64,000 nt of DNA, from positions 124,001 through 188,000 of the forward strand of contig NZ_JBIFFV010000005.1 of assembly GCF_043557345.1 (NCBI RefSeq), given 5' to 3'. The position numbers were made by a program, and so were the translations under genes. The notes under the pieces are model-generated. The model worked only from the letters and a program-made list of their open reading frames with translations, had not been told where the DNA came from and did not search any database. Below are positions 34,527 to 44,646 of the stretch, piece by piece (positions within the stretch are counted from its first letter, which is position 1; each line of letters begins with the position of its first letter). Source of the stretch: Sulfitobacter sp043557345. Lineage in GTDB: Bacteria > Pseudomonadota > Alphaproteobacteria > Rhodobacterales > Rhodobacteraceae.

Positions 34527-34534
<8 letters not shown>
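33536..34534 (-). CDS. Peptide-type ABC transporter permease (OppC/DppC family)
   Basis: A 332-residue inner-membrane permease. An N-terminal cytoplasmic part with DQFRKHKGALFGG leads to a first membrane helix, then a domain typical of DppC (DQLGRDILAQMLFGGRVSMAVG), five further helices and the EAA loop (LKEREFILAARSIGTTPGKIIRRHLLPN) that contacts the ATPase. Start MTEQPIPAS at 34534 is preceded by AAGGA; it overlaps the upstream permease gene by 8 bases. It is the third gene of the binding-protein/permease operon. Confidence 0.94.
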
Positions 34535-35564
<1,030 letters not shown>

Positions 35565-35650
35565 GGGCGTCGCCTTTGTAGGTCAGTCTGTGAGGGGGTG
35601 GGGGCGAGACGGGGCGCGCGGATGACGCACACCCCCGAAGGTCGGTGAAA

Positions 35651-35675
35651 GGAGGCGCGGGCCCGCCGCGCCTCC
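35651..35675 (-). other. Intercistronic stem-loop between binding-protein and permease genes
   Basis: A perfect 10-bp stem (GGAGGCGCGG / CCGCGCCTCC) with a 5-base loop begins 8 bases after the binding-protein stop. Only TTT follows on the minus strand. Such hairpins at this place in ABC operons usually stabilise the 5' mRNA or partly terminate, giving more binding protein than permease. Confidence 0.75.
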
Positions 35676-35683
35676 GTCCTAGA

Positions 35684-37405
35684 TCACTCTTCCATGCGGT
35701 ACCAATCGGCGGCATTCCACAGTTCGGAGTCCCATGTGTTCAGCACGACGCCACCAAGGGTGTTGGAGGCAGCCGAGACGCGGCCCCGGTCCACGAGCGG
35801 CAGGATCGAGTAGCTGTCTTTGGTCAGCATGTCGTTCAGCTTTTTGGCCAGTTCGCCACGCTTTTCCATCTCGCCGGTGCGGCCCAGTTCGGCCACCATC
35901 GCATCATACTCTTCGTTGCAGAAGCGGTTGATGTTTTCGCCCTGCCACTGTGTCTCGGGGCTGGGGAACTTGGCGCAAGTCCGCTGGGCAAGGTAGCTTT
36001 GCGGGTCGGTGCCGTCGAAGTTGTTGGCGTACATTTCAACGTCTGCATAGAAACGCTGGAACGTGTCGGTCGAACCGGGGTCACCGCCGAAGAAGACCGA
36101 AGCGTCGATGTTGCGCAGCTCGGTTTCAACGCCGATCTGGCTCCACCAATCTTTGATCAGCGCTTGGAAGTCCTGACGCACGGCGTTGGTCGAGGTCTGG
36201 TAGAGCAGGGATAGTTTCTCGCCGTCCTTCTCACGCACACCGTCGCCATCGCTGTCGACCCAGCCCGCTTCGTCCAACAGCGCCTTGGCGCCTTCGATGT
36301 CTTGGGTCAGACAGTCGGTGTTGTCCGAGGCGTAAAGCTCGGGCGCGGGCACGATGTTGCAGGTCGCGCGGCCCGCCTGGCCGTAGCCCACTTCGACCAG
36401 CAATTCGCGGTCGATCGCCATGGAAAGCGCGCGGCGCACTTTTTCATCGCCCAGGATCGGGTGCGGGTGTTTGGCCGTGGCGCGCTCACCCTCCGGCAGA
36501 TCGGGGGAGGGGTCGGTCATGTTCAGTTCCAGACGCTCAACCAGCGTGCCGAAAGCCGACATCGGCTTGCCCTTGCCGCCTTCGGCCATCTTGGCGATGA
36601 CATCGGGGGCCAGTTGCAGGTTCCAGGCGTAGTCGAACTCACCCGTTTCCATCACGGCACGGCCCGCCGCTGTCGCGTCACCGCCGCCTTTGAAGGTCAG
36701 CGTGGCGAAAGCAGGCTTGCTCGGATCGCGGTAGTTCTCGTTCGCGGCCATGGTGATCACGTCGTTCGGGCGGAACTCGGTGACGGTGAAGGGGCCGGTG
36801 CCAATGGGGTTGAAGTTGGCCTCGGTGCACTCAGGCGCTTTGGCGCCGGTGCAATCGGCAAACTGTGCCGCCTGAATGATCGGGGATTGGCCGCCCATGA
36901 AGGGGCCGTAGGGGTTTGGCATCGGTTCGGAGAAGGTGACCTTTACCGTCTGGTCATCGACCACATCGACCGAGGAGACACCTTCGAACTTAGCCAACTG
37001 CGCGCAGCCGCCTTCGGGGTTCATGCAGTAATCGGCGGTGAATTTGACGTCATTGGCGGTGACGGGGGTGCCGTCGGACCACATCAGCCCGTCTTTCAGC
37101 TTCCATGTGATGGTCTTGAGGTCTTCGCTCACGCCGCCGTTTTCCAGCGTCGGAATCTCGGTTGCCAGATAGGGGACCAGCGCGCCGGTTTCGTCATAGC
37201 GGCCCAGCGGTTCGAGGATCAGCGAGGAGGCTTCGACGTCCTTCGTGCCGCTCGACAAATAGGGGTTCAGGATCGAAGGCGCCTGCCAATAGATGATTTT
37301 GACTTCGCCGTCGCGGCCCCGCTCGCCCTCATGGGCTTCGGCAAAGGCCATGGGGGCAAACGCAGTCGATGCGACAGCCCCCATCAATAGGGTCTTCAAT
37401 TTCAT
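35684..37405 (-). CDS. ABC transporter substrate-binding protein, family 5 (peptide type)
   Basis: A 573-residue periplasmic binding protein. Residues 1-22 are a signal peptide (MKLKTLLMGAVAS ... AFAEA). The SBP_bac_5 core is clear: WKLKDGLMWSDGTPVTANDVKFT, FNPIGTGPFTVTEF, VRRALSMAIDRELLVEVGYG. The D384-x-D386-x-D388 segment (WVDSDGDGVREKDG) resembles a calcium-binding loop and occurs in other roseobacter members. Several cysteines in the second half suggest disulfides. Ligands of this family include peptides, opines and acylated amino acids; the neighbouring deacylases favour N-acyl compounds. GGAG precedes the ATG by 7 bases. Confidence 0.94.
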   Translation of the reverse strand: MKLKTLLMGAVASTAFAPMAFAEAHEGERGRDGEVKIIYWQAPSILNPYLSSGTKDVEASSLILEPLGRYDETGALVPYLATEIPTLENGGVSEDLKTITWKLKDGLMWSDGTPVTANDVKFTADYCMNPEGGCAQLAKFEGVSSVDVVDDQTVKVTFSEPMPNPYGPFMGGQSPIIQAAQFADCTGAKAPECTEANFNPIGTGPFTVTEFRPNDVITMAANENYRDPSKPAFATLTFKGGGDATAAGRAVMETGEFDYAWNLQLAPDVIAKMAEGGKGKPMSAFGTLVERLELNMTDPSPDLPEGERATAKHPHPILGDEKVRRALSMAIDRELLVEVGYGQAGRATCNIVPAPELYASDNTDCLTQDIEGAKALLDEAGWVDSDGDGVREKDGEKLSLLYQTSTNAVRQDFQALIKDWWSQIGVETELRNIDASVFFGGDPGSTDTFQRFYADVEMYANNFDGTDPQSYLAQRTCAKFPSPETQWQGENINRFCNEEYDAMVAELGRTGEMEKRGELAKKLNDMLTKDSYSILPLVDRGRVSAASNTLGGVVLNTWDSELWNAADWYRMEE

Positions 37406-37717
37406 ATCTTACTCCATGTTGGACACGTGGGCGTGCCGCATTTTGTCAACGGGATGTGCCCCGCCTTGTTGTTATCGCCCCGGAAAGAAGATGAGCTTCG
37501 CCAGCTAAACATAACAAAACAAGTAATATTCAACCTGTGATCGAAGCGCTCTTTCCAAACCGCATGGGCTATATCGAAACAGGTTTGCAAAAAATTGCAA
37601 GGGCGGACGTGGCGCAATTATGGCAAAGCCCGAAGTCTGCGCGTCAGGTTTGACAGTCTCGTGACATTCGCCGTAGCGTCAGGCAAATCTGCGCCAATAA
37701 AAACAACAGGGAAACAG
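37406..37717. promoter_or_regulatory. Divergent control region of the ABC/deacylase cluster
   Basis: This 312-base gap has no gene and is AT-richer than its surroundings. TTGCAA occurs twice, four A's apart (37585-37590 and 37595-37600), a plausible regulator or bend site. TTGACA at 37650-37655 is a good -35; a weak -10 (TAGCGT) follows 18 bases later, so a promoter for the plus-strand genes is likely here. The minus-strand promoter was not identified. Confidence 0.45.
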
Positions 37718-39550
37718 ATGCTGGATCACACAAACGGGGCGCCGATCGCCCAAATTCAGGGCCTGCGCGTCGAATTTCAAACCAAAGATGGCCCCGTTGT
37801 CGGTGTCGAGGATGTCAGTTTCGACATTAATCCCGGTGAAACGGTTTGCGTGGTCGGAGAATCAGGATCGGGCAAATCGGTGTCCTCGCTGTCGCTGATG
37901 CGGCTGGTTGAGTATGGCGGCGGTGAAATTGCAGGCGGTCGCCTGCTTTTTGAGCGCGGTGAAGAAGGCCAGGTCGATCTTGCGGCCAGCGGTGGCAATC
38001 TGATGCGCAAGATTCGCGGCAACGAGATCGGGATGATCTTTCAGGAGCCGATGACCGCGCTGAACCCGGTCTTTACCATCGGCAAGCAGATGACCGAAGG
38101 CCTGCGGCTGCATCTGAACATGACCCGCAAAGAGGCCGAGGCCCGCGCGCTGGAACTGATGAAACAGGTCCGCATCCCCGAGCCCGAGCGCCGGCTCAAG
38201 CAATATCCGCATGAGCTATCGGGCGGCATGCGCCAGCGCGTGGTGATCGCCATGGCGCTGGCCTGCGAACCGCGCTTGCTGATCGCCGACGAGCCCACCA
38301 CCGCGCTCGACGTGACCATCCAGGCCGAGATCCTCGCCCTGATGGACCGTCTCAAGCGCGAGACCGGGACGGCGGTGATGTTCATCACCCACGACATGGC
38401 CGTGGTGGCGCAGATGGCCGACCGCGTGGTCGTGATGTTCCGCGGCAAGAAGGTCGAGGAAGGCACCGTCGAGGAGATCTTCGAGAACCCGCAGCACCCC
38501 TATACCAAGGCGCTGCTGGCCGCGGTGCCGAAGCTCGGCGAGATGACCGGCAAGCCGTACCCCGAGCCGATGAAACTCTTGGGCACGCCCGACAAGGAGA
38601 TCGTGCCGATCAAGGGCCGCGAGGAGGTGCTCTTGTCGGTCAAGAACCTGACCACGCGCTTCCCGGTGCAGGGCGGTTTCCTGCGCCGCACCGTGGCCAA
38701 TGTCCATGCGGTCGAGGACTTGTCGTTCTCGCTCAACAAGGGCCAGACGCTCAGCCTCGTCGGCGAATCGGGCTGCGGCAAATCCACCGCCGGGCGCTCG
38801 ATCCTGCGGCTGGTGGAGCCGATGTCGGGGGAGGTGAAGCTCGACGGCGTCGACATCATGTCGCTCGACCAATCGGCGCTGCGCACTGCGCGGCTCGACA
38901 TGCAGATGATCTTCCAAGACCCCTTCGCCTCGCTCAACCCGCAGATGCAGCTGGCCGATCAGGTGGCCGAGCCGATCCATAATTTCGCGACCCTCAAGGG
39001 CGGGGACGTCACCAAGCGAATCGAGATGCTCTTCGACCGCGTGGAACTGCCGCGCAGCTTCATGCGCCGCTTCCCGCATGAGCTGTCGGGCGGCCAGCGC
39101 CAGCGTGTCGCCATCGCCCGCGCGCTTGCGCTGAACCCCAAGCTGATCATCGCGGACGAGGCGGTCTCGGCGCTGGACGTGAGCGTTCAGGCGCAGGTGC
39201 TGAACCTGATGATGGAGCTGCAGGCAGAGATGGAACTGTCGTTTCTCTTCATCAGCCACGACATGGCCGTGGTCGAGCGCGTCAGCCATTACGTCGGCGT
39301 CATGTATCTGGGCCGCATCGTCGAGATGGGCTCGCGCCAGCGGGTTTTCGAGAACCCGCAGCACCCCTATACGCAGGCGCTGATGAAGGCCGTGCCGATC
39401 GCCGATCCGCGCCGCCGCAAGTCCGAGAAGGATTTGAACTTCAAGCCGATCCCCTCGCCAATCCATCCGGTCAGTTACCGGCCCGAGCCTTCGGCCTATC
39501 GCGAGGTGGAGCCGGGGCACCATGTGCTGATCACCGACAGCGGCTATTGA
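37718..39550 (+). CDS. Fused double ATPase of a peptide-type ABC transporter (OppD-OppF fusion)
   Basis: A 610-residue protein with two complete nucleotide-binding domains. The first has Walker A GESGSGKS (residues 48-55), signature LSGGMRQRV and Walker B LLIADEPTTALD. The second has Walker A GESGCGKST (near 349), signature LSGGQRQRVAIARAL and LIIADEAVSALD. The oligopeptide-transporter C-terminal segments follow each half (NPQHPYTKALLAAVP and NPQHPYTQALMKAVP). It supplies energy for the divergent permeases. The start at 37718 has AGGGA upstream. The single-chain arrangement is like YejF/GsiA. Confidence 0.95.
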   Translation: MLDHTNGAPIAQIQGLRVEFQTKDGPVVGVEDVSFDINPGETVCVVGESGSGKSVSSLSLMRLVEYGGGEIAGGRLLFERGEEGQVDLAASGGNLMRKIRGNEIGMIFQEPMTALNPVFTIGKQMTEGLRLHLNMTRKEAEARALELMKQVRIPEPERRLKQYPHELSGGMRQRVVIAMALACEPRLLIADEPTTALDVTIQAEILALMDRLKRETGTAVMFITHDMAVVAQMADRVVVMFRGKKVEEGTVEEIFENPQHPYTKALLAAVPKLGEMTGKPYPEPMKLLGTPDKEIVPIKGREEVLLSVKNLTTRFPVQGGFLRRTVANVHAVEDLSFSLNKGQTLSLVGESGCGKSTAGRSILRLVEPMSGEVKLDGVDIMSLDQSALRTARLDMQMIFQDPFASLNPQMQLADQVAEPIHNFATLKGGDVTKRIEMLFDRVELPRSFMRRFPHELSGGQRQRVAIARALALNPKLIIADEAVSALDVSVQAQVLNLMMELQAEMELSFLFISHDMAVVERVSHYVGVMYLGRIVEMGSRQRVFENPQHPYTQALMKAVPIADPRRRKSEKDLNFKPIPSPIHPVSYRPEPSAYREVEPGHHVLITDSGY

Positions 39551-39560
39551 AAGAACACCC

Positions 39561-40724
39561 ATGACCGAACGCCTGACCCCGCTTGAGTTGATGACCAAGC
39601 TCATTAGCTTTCCCACCGTGTCGCGCGACACCAACATCCCGCTGATCGACTGGGTGGCGGACTACCTCGCCTCCCACGGGATCGAGAGCCACCGCTACAT
39701 CGACCCCGAGCAGCCGAAACACGCGCTCTTTGCCCATGCGGGCCCATGGGAGGAGGGGGCCGTGGTCCTGTCCGGTCACACCGACGTGGTGCCGGTCGAC
39801 GGGCAGGCCTGGGACACCGATCCCTTCACCGTGACCGAGAAGGGCGGCCGCTATTACGGGCGCGGCACCTGCGACATGAAGGGCTTCGACGCGCTGGCGA
39901 TCTGGGCTTTGGTCGAGGCGCATTATGCGCAAGTGAAACGGCCCCTGCAGATCGCGCTCAGCTTCGACGAGGAGATCGGCTGCACCGGTGCCCCGCCGAT
40001 GATCCAAGCGATGCAGGACGTGCTGCCCAAGGGGGCTGCGGTGATCGTGGGCGAGCCCTCGACCATGCAGGCGGTGACCGGCCATAAGGGCGGCATCGGC
40101 TTCAACACGCATCTGGTGGGTTTCGAGGTGCATTCCTCGCTTCTGCACACCGGGGTCAATGCGATCATGGCGGGCGCAAAGCTCATCGAATGGGCCAATG
40201 ACGTGAACAGCGACAACATGGCCGCGCGCCCGACCGAGATCGCGGCGATGTTCGACCCGCCCTTCACCACCGCCCATGTCGGCGTGATCGAGGGCGGCAC
40301 GGCGCATAACATCACCGCCAAGGACTGCAAGTTCGCGATGGATTTCCGCGTCGTCCCGGGCGAGGACAAAGACAAATGGGGCACCGCCTACCTCAAGAAG
40401 GTGCGCGAGGTCGAAAAGCAGATGCAGGACGTGGTGCCCGAAACCTATATCGAGACCTCGACCCGTTTCGACGTCCCCGCCCTGCAGCCCGAGAAGGACG
40501 GCGAGGCCGAGCAGATCGTGCGCCAGATCACCGGCGACAACGCTAGCCATAAGGTCAGCTACGGCACCGAGGCCGGGCAGTTCCAGGAGGTGGGCTATTC
40601 CGCCGTGATCTGTGGCCCGGGCGACATCGCGCAGGCGCATCAGCCCAACGAGTTCATCGAAGTGGCGCAATTCGAGGCCGGTCACGATTTCATGCGCCGT
40701 CTGTTGACCCGCTTGCAGGGCTGA
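39561..40724 (+). CDS. M20 deacylase, acetylornithine deacetylase (ArgE)-like
   Basis: A 387-residue M20 metallopeptidase. Zinc and catalytic positions are visible: VVLSGHTDVVPVD (His, Asp), YYGRGTCDMKGFDAL (bridging Asp), SFDEEIGCTGA (catalytic Glu pair). It fits the ArgE/DapE branch, closest to N-acetylornithine deacetylase. It follows the ATPase by 10 bases within the same transcript. In this setting it may act on imported N-acyl amino acids rather than in arginine synthesis, but that is inference; the other possibility is the normal arginine role. Confidence 0.9.
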   Translation: MTERLTPLELMTKLISFPTVSRDTNIPLIDWVADYLASHGIESHRYIDPEQPKHALFAHAGPWEEGAVVLSGHTDVVPVDGQAWDTDPFTVTEKGGRYYGRGTCDMKGFDALAIWALVEAHYAQVKRPLQIALSFDEEIGCTGAPPMIQAMQDVLPKGAAVIVGEPSTMQAVTGHKGGIGFNTHLVGFEVHSSLLHTGVNAIMAGAKLIEWANDVNSDNMAARPTEIAAMFDPPFTTAHVGVIEGGTAHNITAKDCKFAMDFRVVPGEDKDKWGTAYLKKVREVEKQMQDVVPETYIETSTRFDVPALQPEKDGEAEQIVRQITGDNASHKVSYGTEAGQFQEVGYSAVICGPGDIAQAHQPNEFIEVAQFEAGHDFMRRLLTRLQG

Positions 40725-40746
40725 GCTTTCCCTGACAGACCTGAGG

Positions 40747-40766
40747 CTGGCCCCGTGCGGGGCCGG
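40747..40766 (+). terminator. GC hairpin between the ArgE-like and oxidase genes
   Basis: A CTGGCCCC / GGGGCCGG stem with a GTGC loop lies 22 bases after the ArgE-like stop, followed by TCCTTTCC. It is too poor in T to be a strong terminator; partial attenuation is possible. Confidence 0.4.
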
Positions 40767-40819
40767 TCCTTTCCACGGCCGCCCGGTGCAGCCGCGCGGC
40801 ATCAGCCCTCGGGGTCCGC

Positions 40820-42166
40820 ATGTCCGCTTTTCCTATCACCCTCGCCACCCCCGCCAGCTATCCGCGCACCCCGCCCCGCGAGAGCGAGGTCGTGGTCATC
40901 GGCGGCGGGGTGATCGGCGTCTGCACCGCCTTGTTTCTGGCCCGCGCCGGGCGGCAGGTCACGCTTTTGGAAAAGGGCCGCATCGCCGCGGAGCAATCCA
41001 GCCGCAACTGGGGCTGGATCAGGCAACAGGGGCGCGACCCGGACGAATTGCCGATCATGGTGGAAGCCGCGCGGCTTTGGCGTGAGCTTGCGCCAGAACT
41101 CGACCGCGACATCGGCCTGCAGCAGACCGGCGTCACCTATCTGGCGGGAACCGAGGCCAAGATGCAGGGCTATGCCGACTGGCTGCCCCATGCCAAGACC
41201 CACGGCGTCGACAGCCGGTTGATGGACGCGAACGATGTCGCCAAGGCGTTCCCGGGGCTGGCCGGAACCTATGCCGGGGCGCTCACCACCCCCTCGGACA
41301 TGCGGGCCGAGCCTTGGGTCGCCGTGCCCGCTTTGGCGGCGCTGGCGGCCCGCGAGGGGGTGAAGATCATCGAGAATTGCGCGGTGCGCCGCCTCGACCT
41401 TGCCGCCGGGCGCGTGGCGGGCGTGGTGACAGAGGCGGGCGCGGTGCGCTGCGCCTCGGTCGTTCTGGCGGGCGGGGCGTGGTCGGCGCTGTTCCTGCGC
41501 GCCCATGGTGTCAGCCTGCCGCAGCTTTCGGTGCGCGAGAGCGTGCTGGCCACCAATGTGCTGCCCGAGGTCCACGCCGGTGCCGCCGCCGAGGCGGGGC
41601 TGGCCTTCCGCCGCCGCGCCGATGGCGGCTACACGCTGGCCCCCGGCGGGCGGCCTGATCTTTTCGTCGGCCCCGACGCCTTCCGCGCCCTACGCCACTA
41701 CCTGCCGCAACTGCGCCAAAGCCCCTTCGGCCAACGCCTGCGCGCCGCGGCCCCGCGCGGCTTTCCCGATGCGTGGCACACGCCGCGCAATTGGGCCGCC
41801 GACGCGCACAGCCCCTTCGAGGCCATGCGCATCCTTGATCCCATGCCGGACCACCGCGCGCTGCGCCGGGCGCGCAAACGCTTTGCCGCGCTTTATCCGG
41901 GGTTGCCGCCGATCACCGCCCGCGCCTCATGGGCAGGGATGATCGACGTGATGCCCGATATCGTGCCGGTGGTGGATGCATGCGCACAGATCCCCGGCCT
42001 CATCATCGGCACCGGCATGTCGGGCCATGGCTTTGGCATCGGCCCGGCGATGGGGCGGGTGCTGGCGGCACTGGTCATGGGCGATGCGCCGGGCCATGAT
42101 CTGCGCAGATTCCGCGCCGACCGTTTCAGCGATGGCAATGCCATCCGTCTCGGCCCGACGCTTTGA
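40820..42166 (+). CDS. FAD-dependent amino-acid oxidase/dehydrogenase (DAO family)
   Basis: A 448-residue flavoprotein. The dinucleotide-binding motif is VVVIGGGVIGVCTALFLARA (around residues 24-43), followed by LLEKGRIAAEQSSRN. The C-terminal GTGMSGHGFGIGPAMGRV closes the FAD fold. DAO-family members oxidise the C-N bond of D-amino acids, sarcosine or glycine-type substrates. The position between three deacylases suggests it oxidises the released amino acid. No signal peptide is present. Start at 40820 follows GGGGTCCGC; the SD is weak. Confidence 0.9.
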   Translation: MSAFPITLATPASYPRTPPRESEVVVIGGGVIGVCTALFLARAGRQVTLLEKGRIAAEQSSRNWGWIRQQGRDPDELPIMVEAARLWRELAPELDRDIGLQQTGVTYLAGTEAKMQGYADWLPHAKTHGVDSRLMDANDVAKAFPGLAGTYAGALTTPSDMRAEPWVAVPALAALAAREGVKIIENCAVRRLDLAAGRVAGVVTEAGAVRCASVVLAGGAWSALFLRAHGVSLPQLSVRESVLATNVLPEVHAGAAAEAGLAFRRRADGGYTLAPGGRPDLFVGPDAFRALRHYLPQLRQSPFGQRLRAAAPRGFPDAWHTPRNWAADAHSPFEAMRILDPMPDHRALRRARKRFAALYPGLPPITARASWAGMIDVMPDIVPVVDACAQIPGLIIGTGMSGHGFGIGPAMGRVLAALVMGDAPGHDLRRFRADRFSDGNAIRLGPTL

Positions 42167-42189
42167 GATCATTTGCAAAAGGACATTCC

Positions 42190-43356
42190 ATGCCGATCAA
42201 GAACCGCTTCGCCGAGACCCATGCCGAGATCACCGCTTGGCGCCGCCACCTGCACCAGCACCCCGAGTTGATGTTCGACCTGCCCGAGACTTCGCGCTTC
42301 GTAGAAGAGAAGCTGCGCAGCTTCGGCATCACCGACATTACCACCGGTATCGCCCAGACCGGCGTGGTCGCGGTGATCGAAGGGCAGAGCAATACCTCGG
42401 GCCGCACCATCGGCCTGCGCGCCGACATGGATGCCCTGCCGATCACCGAGGCGACGGGGCTGCCGCATGCCTCGAAGACTCCCGGCAAGATGCATGCCTG
42501 CGGCCATGACGGCCATACGGCGATGTTGCTGGGGGCGGCGCAATACCTTTCCGAGACACGCAATTTCGATGGCCGCGTGGTGCTGATCTTCCAACCGGCC
42601 GAGGAGGGCGGCGGTGGCGGCAATGTCATGGTGCAGGAAGGGCTGATGGACCGCTGGGGCATCGACGAGGTCTACGGAATGCACAACATGCCCGGGCACC
42701 CCACCGGGCATTTCGCGATCCGCGAGGGCGCTCTGCTGGCCGCGGCGGATGAGTTCAACATCACGCTGACGGGCCAGGGCGGCCATGCCGCGGCCCCGCA
42801 TGAGGCGGTGGACACGAACCTCGCCGCTGCGCATGTGATGATCGCGCTGCAATCCATCGCCAGCCGCAACACCGATCCGTTGAAGCAGGTCGTCGTCTCG
42901 GTCTGCACCCTGCGCAGCGACACCGACAGCCACAACGTCCTGCCACATCAGGTGCTTCTGCGCGGCACGGTACGGACGCTGGATCCGGCGGTTCAGGATT
43001 TGGCCGAGCGTCGTCTGCACGACATCACCCGCCTGACGGCAGAGGCGCATCAGTGCCGGGCCGAGATCGACTACCGCCGTGGCTATCCGGTCACCCGCAA
43101 CCACGCAGAGCAAACCCGCTATGCCACGGAGGCCGCTGACAAGGTCACCCCCGGCACCGACCGCGACACGCCGCCGATCATGGCGGGTGAGGATTTTTCC
43201 TATATGCTCAATGCGCGACCGGGTGCCTATATTATGATCGGCAATGGCGAGGGGGCGACGGTCCACCACCCCGAATACGACTTTGACGATGCCGCGATCC
43301 CGGCAGGCTGCTCATGGTTCGCGCAGGTGGTTGAGGACCGGCTGGCAAGGGCGTAA
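42190..43356 (+). CDS. M20 aminoacylase/hippurate hydrolase-like amidohydrolase, copy 1
   Basis: A 388-residue M20D amidohydrolase. Metal-site features: GLRADMDALPI, MHACGHDGHTAMLLGAA, FQPAEEGGGGG, and near the end PPIMAGEDFSYML and HHPEYDF. This family removes acyl groups from N-acyl or N-benzoyl amino acids and auxin conjugates. AAAAGGACA precedes the ATG at 42190. The next gene is a close paralogue. Confidence 0.93.
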   Translation: MPIKNRFAETHAEITAWRRHLHQHPELMFDLPETSRFVEEKLRSFGITDITTGIAQTGVVAVIEGQSNTSGRTIGLRADMDALPITEATGLPHASKTPGKMHACGHDGHTAMLLGAAQYLSETRNFDGRVVLIFQPAEEGGGGGNVMVQEGLMDRWGIDEVYGMHNMPGHPTGHFAIREGALLAAADEFNITLTGQGGHAAAPHEAVDTNLAAAHVMIALQSIASRNTDPLKQVVVSVCTLRSDTDSHNVLPHQVLLRGTVRTLDPAVQDLAERRLHDITRLTAEAHQCRAEIDYRRGYPVTRNHAEQTRYATEAADKVTPGTDRDTPPIMAGEDFSYMLNARPGAYIMIGNGEGATVHHPEYDFDDAAIPAGCSWFAQVVEDRLARA

Positions 43357-43423
43357 GCATGTGGCAGATAAATGCGACTGCATGAAAACAGCGCCTAACC
43401 CAACTCCGGAGGATACTTCCTAA

Positions 43424-44587
43424 ATGCCCGTTAAGAACCGATTTGCCGAGCTGCACGCCGACATCACCGCATGGCGCCGCGACCTGCATGAGAACCCCGA
43501 AATCCTGTTTGAGACACACCGCACCTCGGCCACCGTGGCCGAGAAGCTGCGCAGCTTTGGCTGCGACGAGGTTGTCGAGGGCATCGGCCGCACCGGTGTC
43601 GTCGGCGTGATCAAGGGCAAGGAGACCGGCTCGGGCAAGGTCATCGGTCTGCGCGCCGACATGGACGCGCTGCCGATCCACGAACAGACCGGGCTGGACT
43701 ACGCCTCCAAGACCGATGGCGCGATGCATGCCTGTGGCCATGACGGCCACACCGCCATGCTGCTCGGTGCCGCGCAATACCTCGCCGAGACCCGCAACTT
43801 CGACGGCACCGTCGTGGTGATCTTCCAGCCCGCCGAAGAGGGCGGCGGCGGCGGTCGCGAGATGTGCGAAGACGGCATGATGGACCGTTGGGGCATCCAG
43901 GAAGTCTATGGCATGCACAACTGGCCGGGCATGCCCACGGGCTCCTTCGGCATCCGCGCAGGCTCGTTCTTTGCCGCGACCGACCAGTTCGACATCACCT
44001 TCGAAGGCCGCGGCGGCCATGCCGCCAAGCCGCATGAGACCGTCGACACCACCGTGATGTCCGCGCAGGCGGTGCTGGCGCTGCAGACCATCACCGCGCG
44101 CAATGCCGACCCGGTGGAGCAGATCGTGGTCTCGGTCACCTCTTTCGAGACCTCCTCGAAAGCCTTCAACGTCATCCCGCAGAGGGTGCAGATCAAGGGC
44201 ACCGTGCGGACCATGTCCCCCGAGACGCGCGCCCTGGCCGAGAAGCGGATCAAGGAGATCTGTGCTGGCATCGCGGGCACCTTCGGCGGCAAGGCCGATG
44301 TGACCTACCACCGCGGCTACCCGGTGATGGTGAACCACGAGGAGCAGACCGAGTTTGCCGCCGACGTGGCGCGCTCGATCTCGGGCCAGTGCGAGGAAGC
44401 GCCGCTGGTGATGGGCGGCGAGGATTTCGCCTTCATGCTCGAGGAACGCCCGGGCGCCTATATCCTCGTCGGCAACGGCGACACGGCAGCGGTGCACCAC
44501 CCGGAATATAACTTCAACGACGAAGCCATTCCGGCAGGCTGTAGCTGGTGGGCCGGCATCGTCGAGCAGCGGATGCCCGCGGCCTGA
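43424..44587 (+). CDS. M20 aminoacylase/hippurate hydrolase-like amidohydrolase, copy 2
   Basis: A 387-residue paralogue of the preceding gene; both begin MP-V/I-KNRFAE and share the whole metal-site set (MHACGHDGHTAMLLGAAQYL, FQPAEEGGGGG, MGGEDFAFML, HHPEYNF). By eye well over half the residues are identical, so this is a tandem duplication. Differences cluster in the region after GMHN and in the lid domain, suggesting different acyl or amino acid preference. A GGAGGA site precedes the ATG. A terminator follows the stop. Confidence 0.94.
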   Translation: MPVKNRFAELHADITAWRRDLHENPEILFETHRTSATVAEKLRSFGCDEVVEGIGRTGVVGVIKGKETGSGKVIGLRADMDALPIHEQTGLDYASKTDGAMHACGHDGHTAMLLGAAQYLAETRNFDGTVVVIFQPAEEGGGGGREMCEDGMMDRWGIQEVYGMHNWPGMPTGSFGIRAGSFFAATDQFDITFEGRGGHAAKPHETVDTTVMSAQAVLALQTITARNADPVEQIVVSVTSFETSSKAFNVIPQRVQIKGTVRTMSPETRALAEKRIKEICAGIAGTFGGKADVTYHRGYPVMVNHEEQTEFAADVARSISGQCEEAPLVMGGEDFAFMLEERPGAYILVGNGDTAAVHHPEYNFNDEAIPAGCSWWAGIVEQRMPAA

Positions 44588-44611
44588 TCCGGCCATCGGT
44601 AGTGCTTAGAG

Positions 44612-44640
44612 CGCGCCTCCCTCGGGGGCGCGTTTTTCTT
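44612..44640. terminator. Terminator at the end of the deacylase cluster
   Basis: A 9-bp stem (CGCGCCTCC / GGGGGCGCG, one wobble) with a CTC loop and then TTTTTCTTT. It lies between convergent genes. Confidence 0.85.
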
Positions 44641-44646
44641 TGCGGG

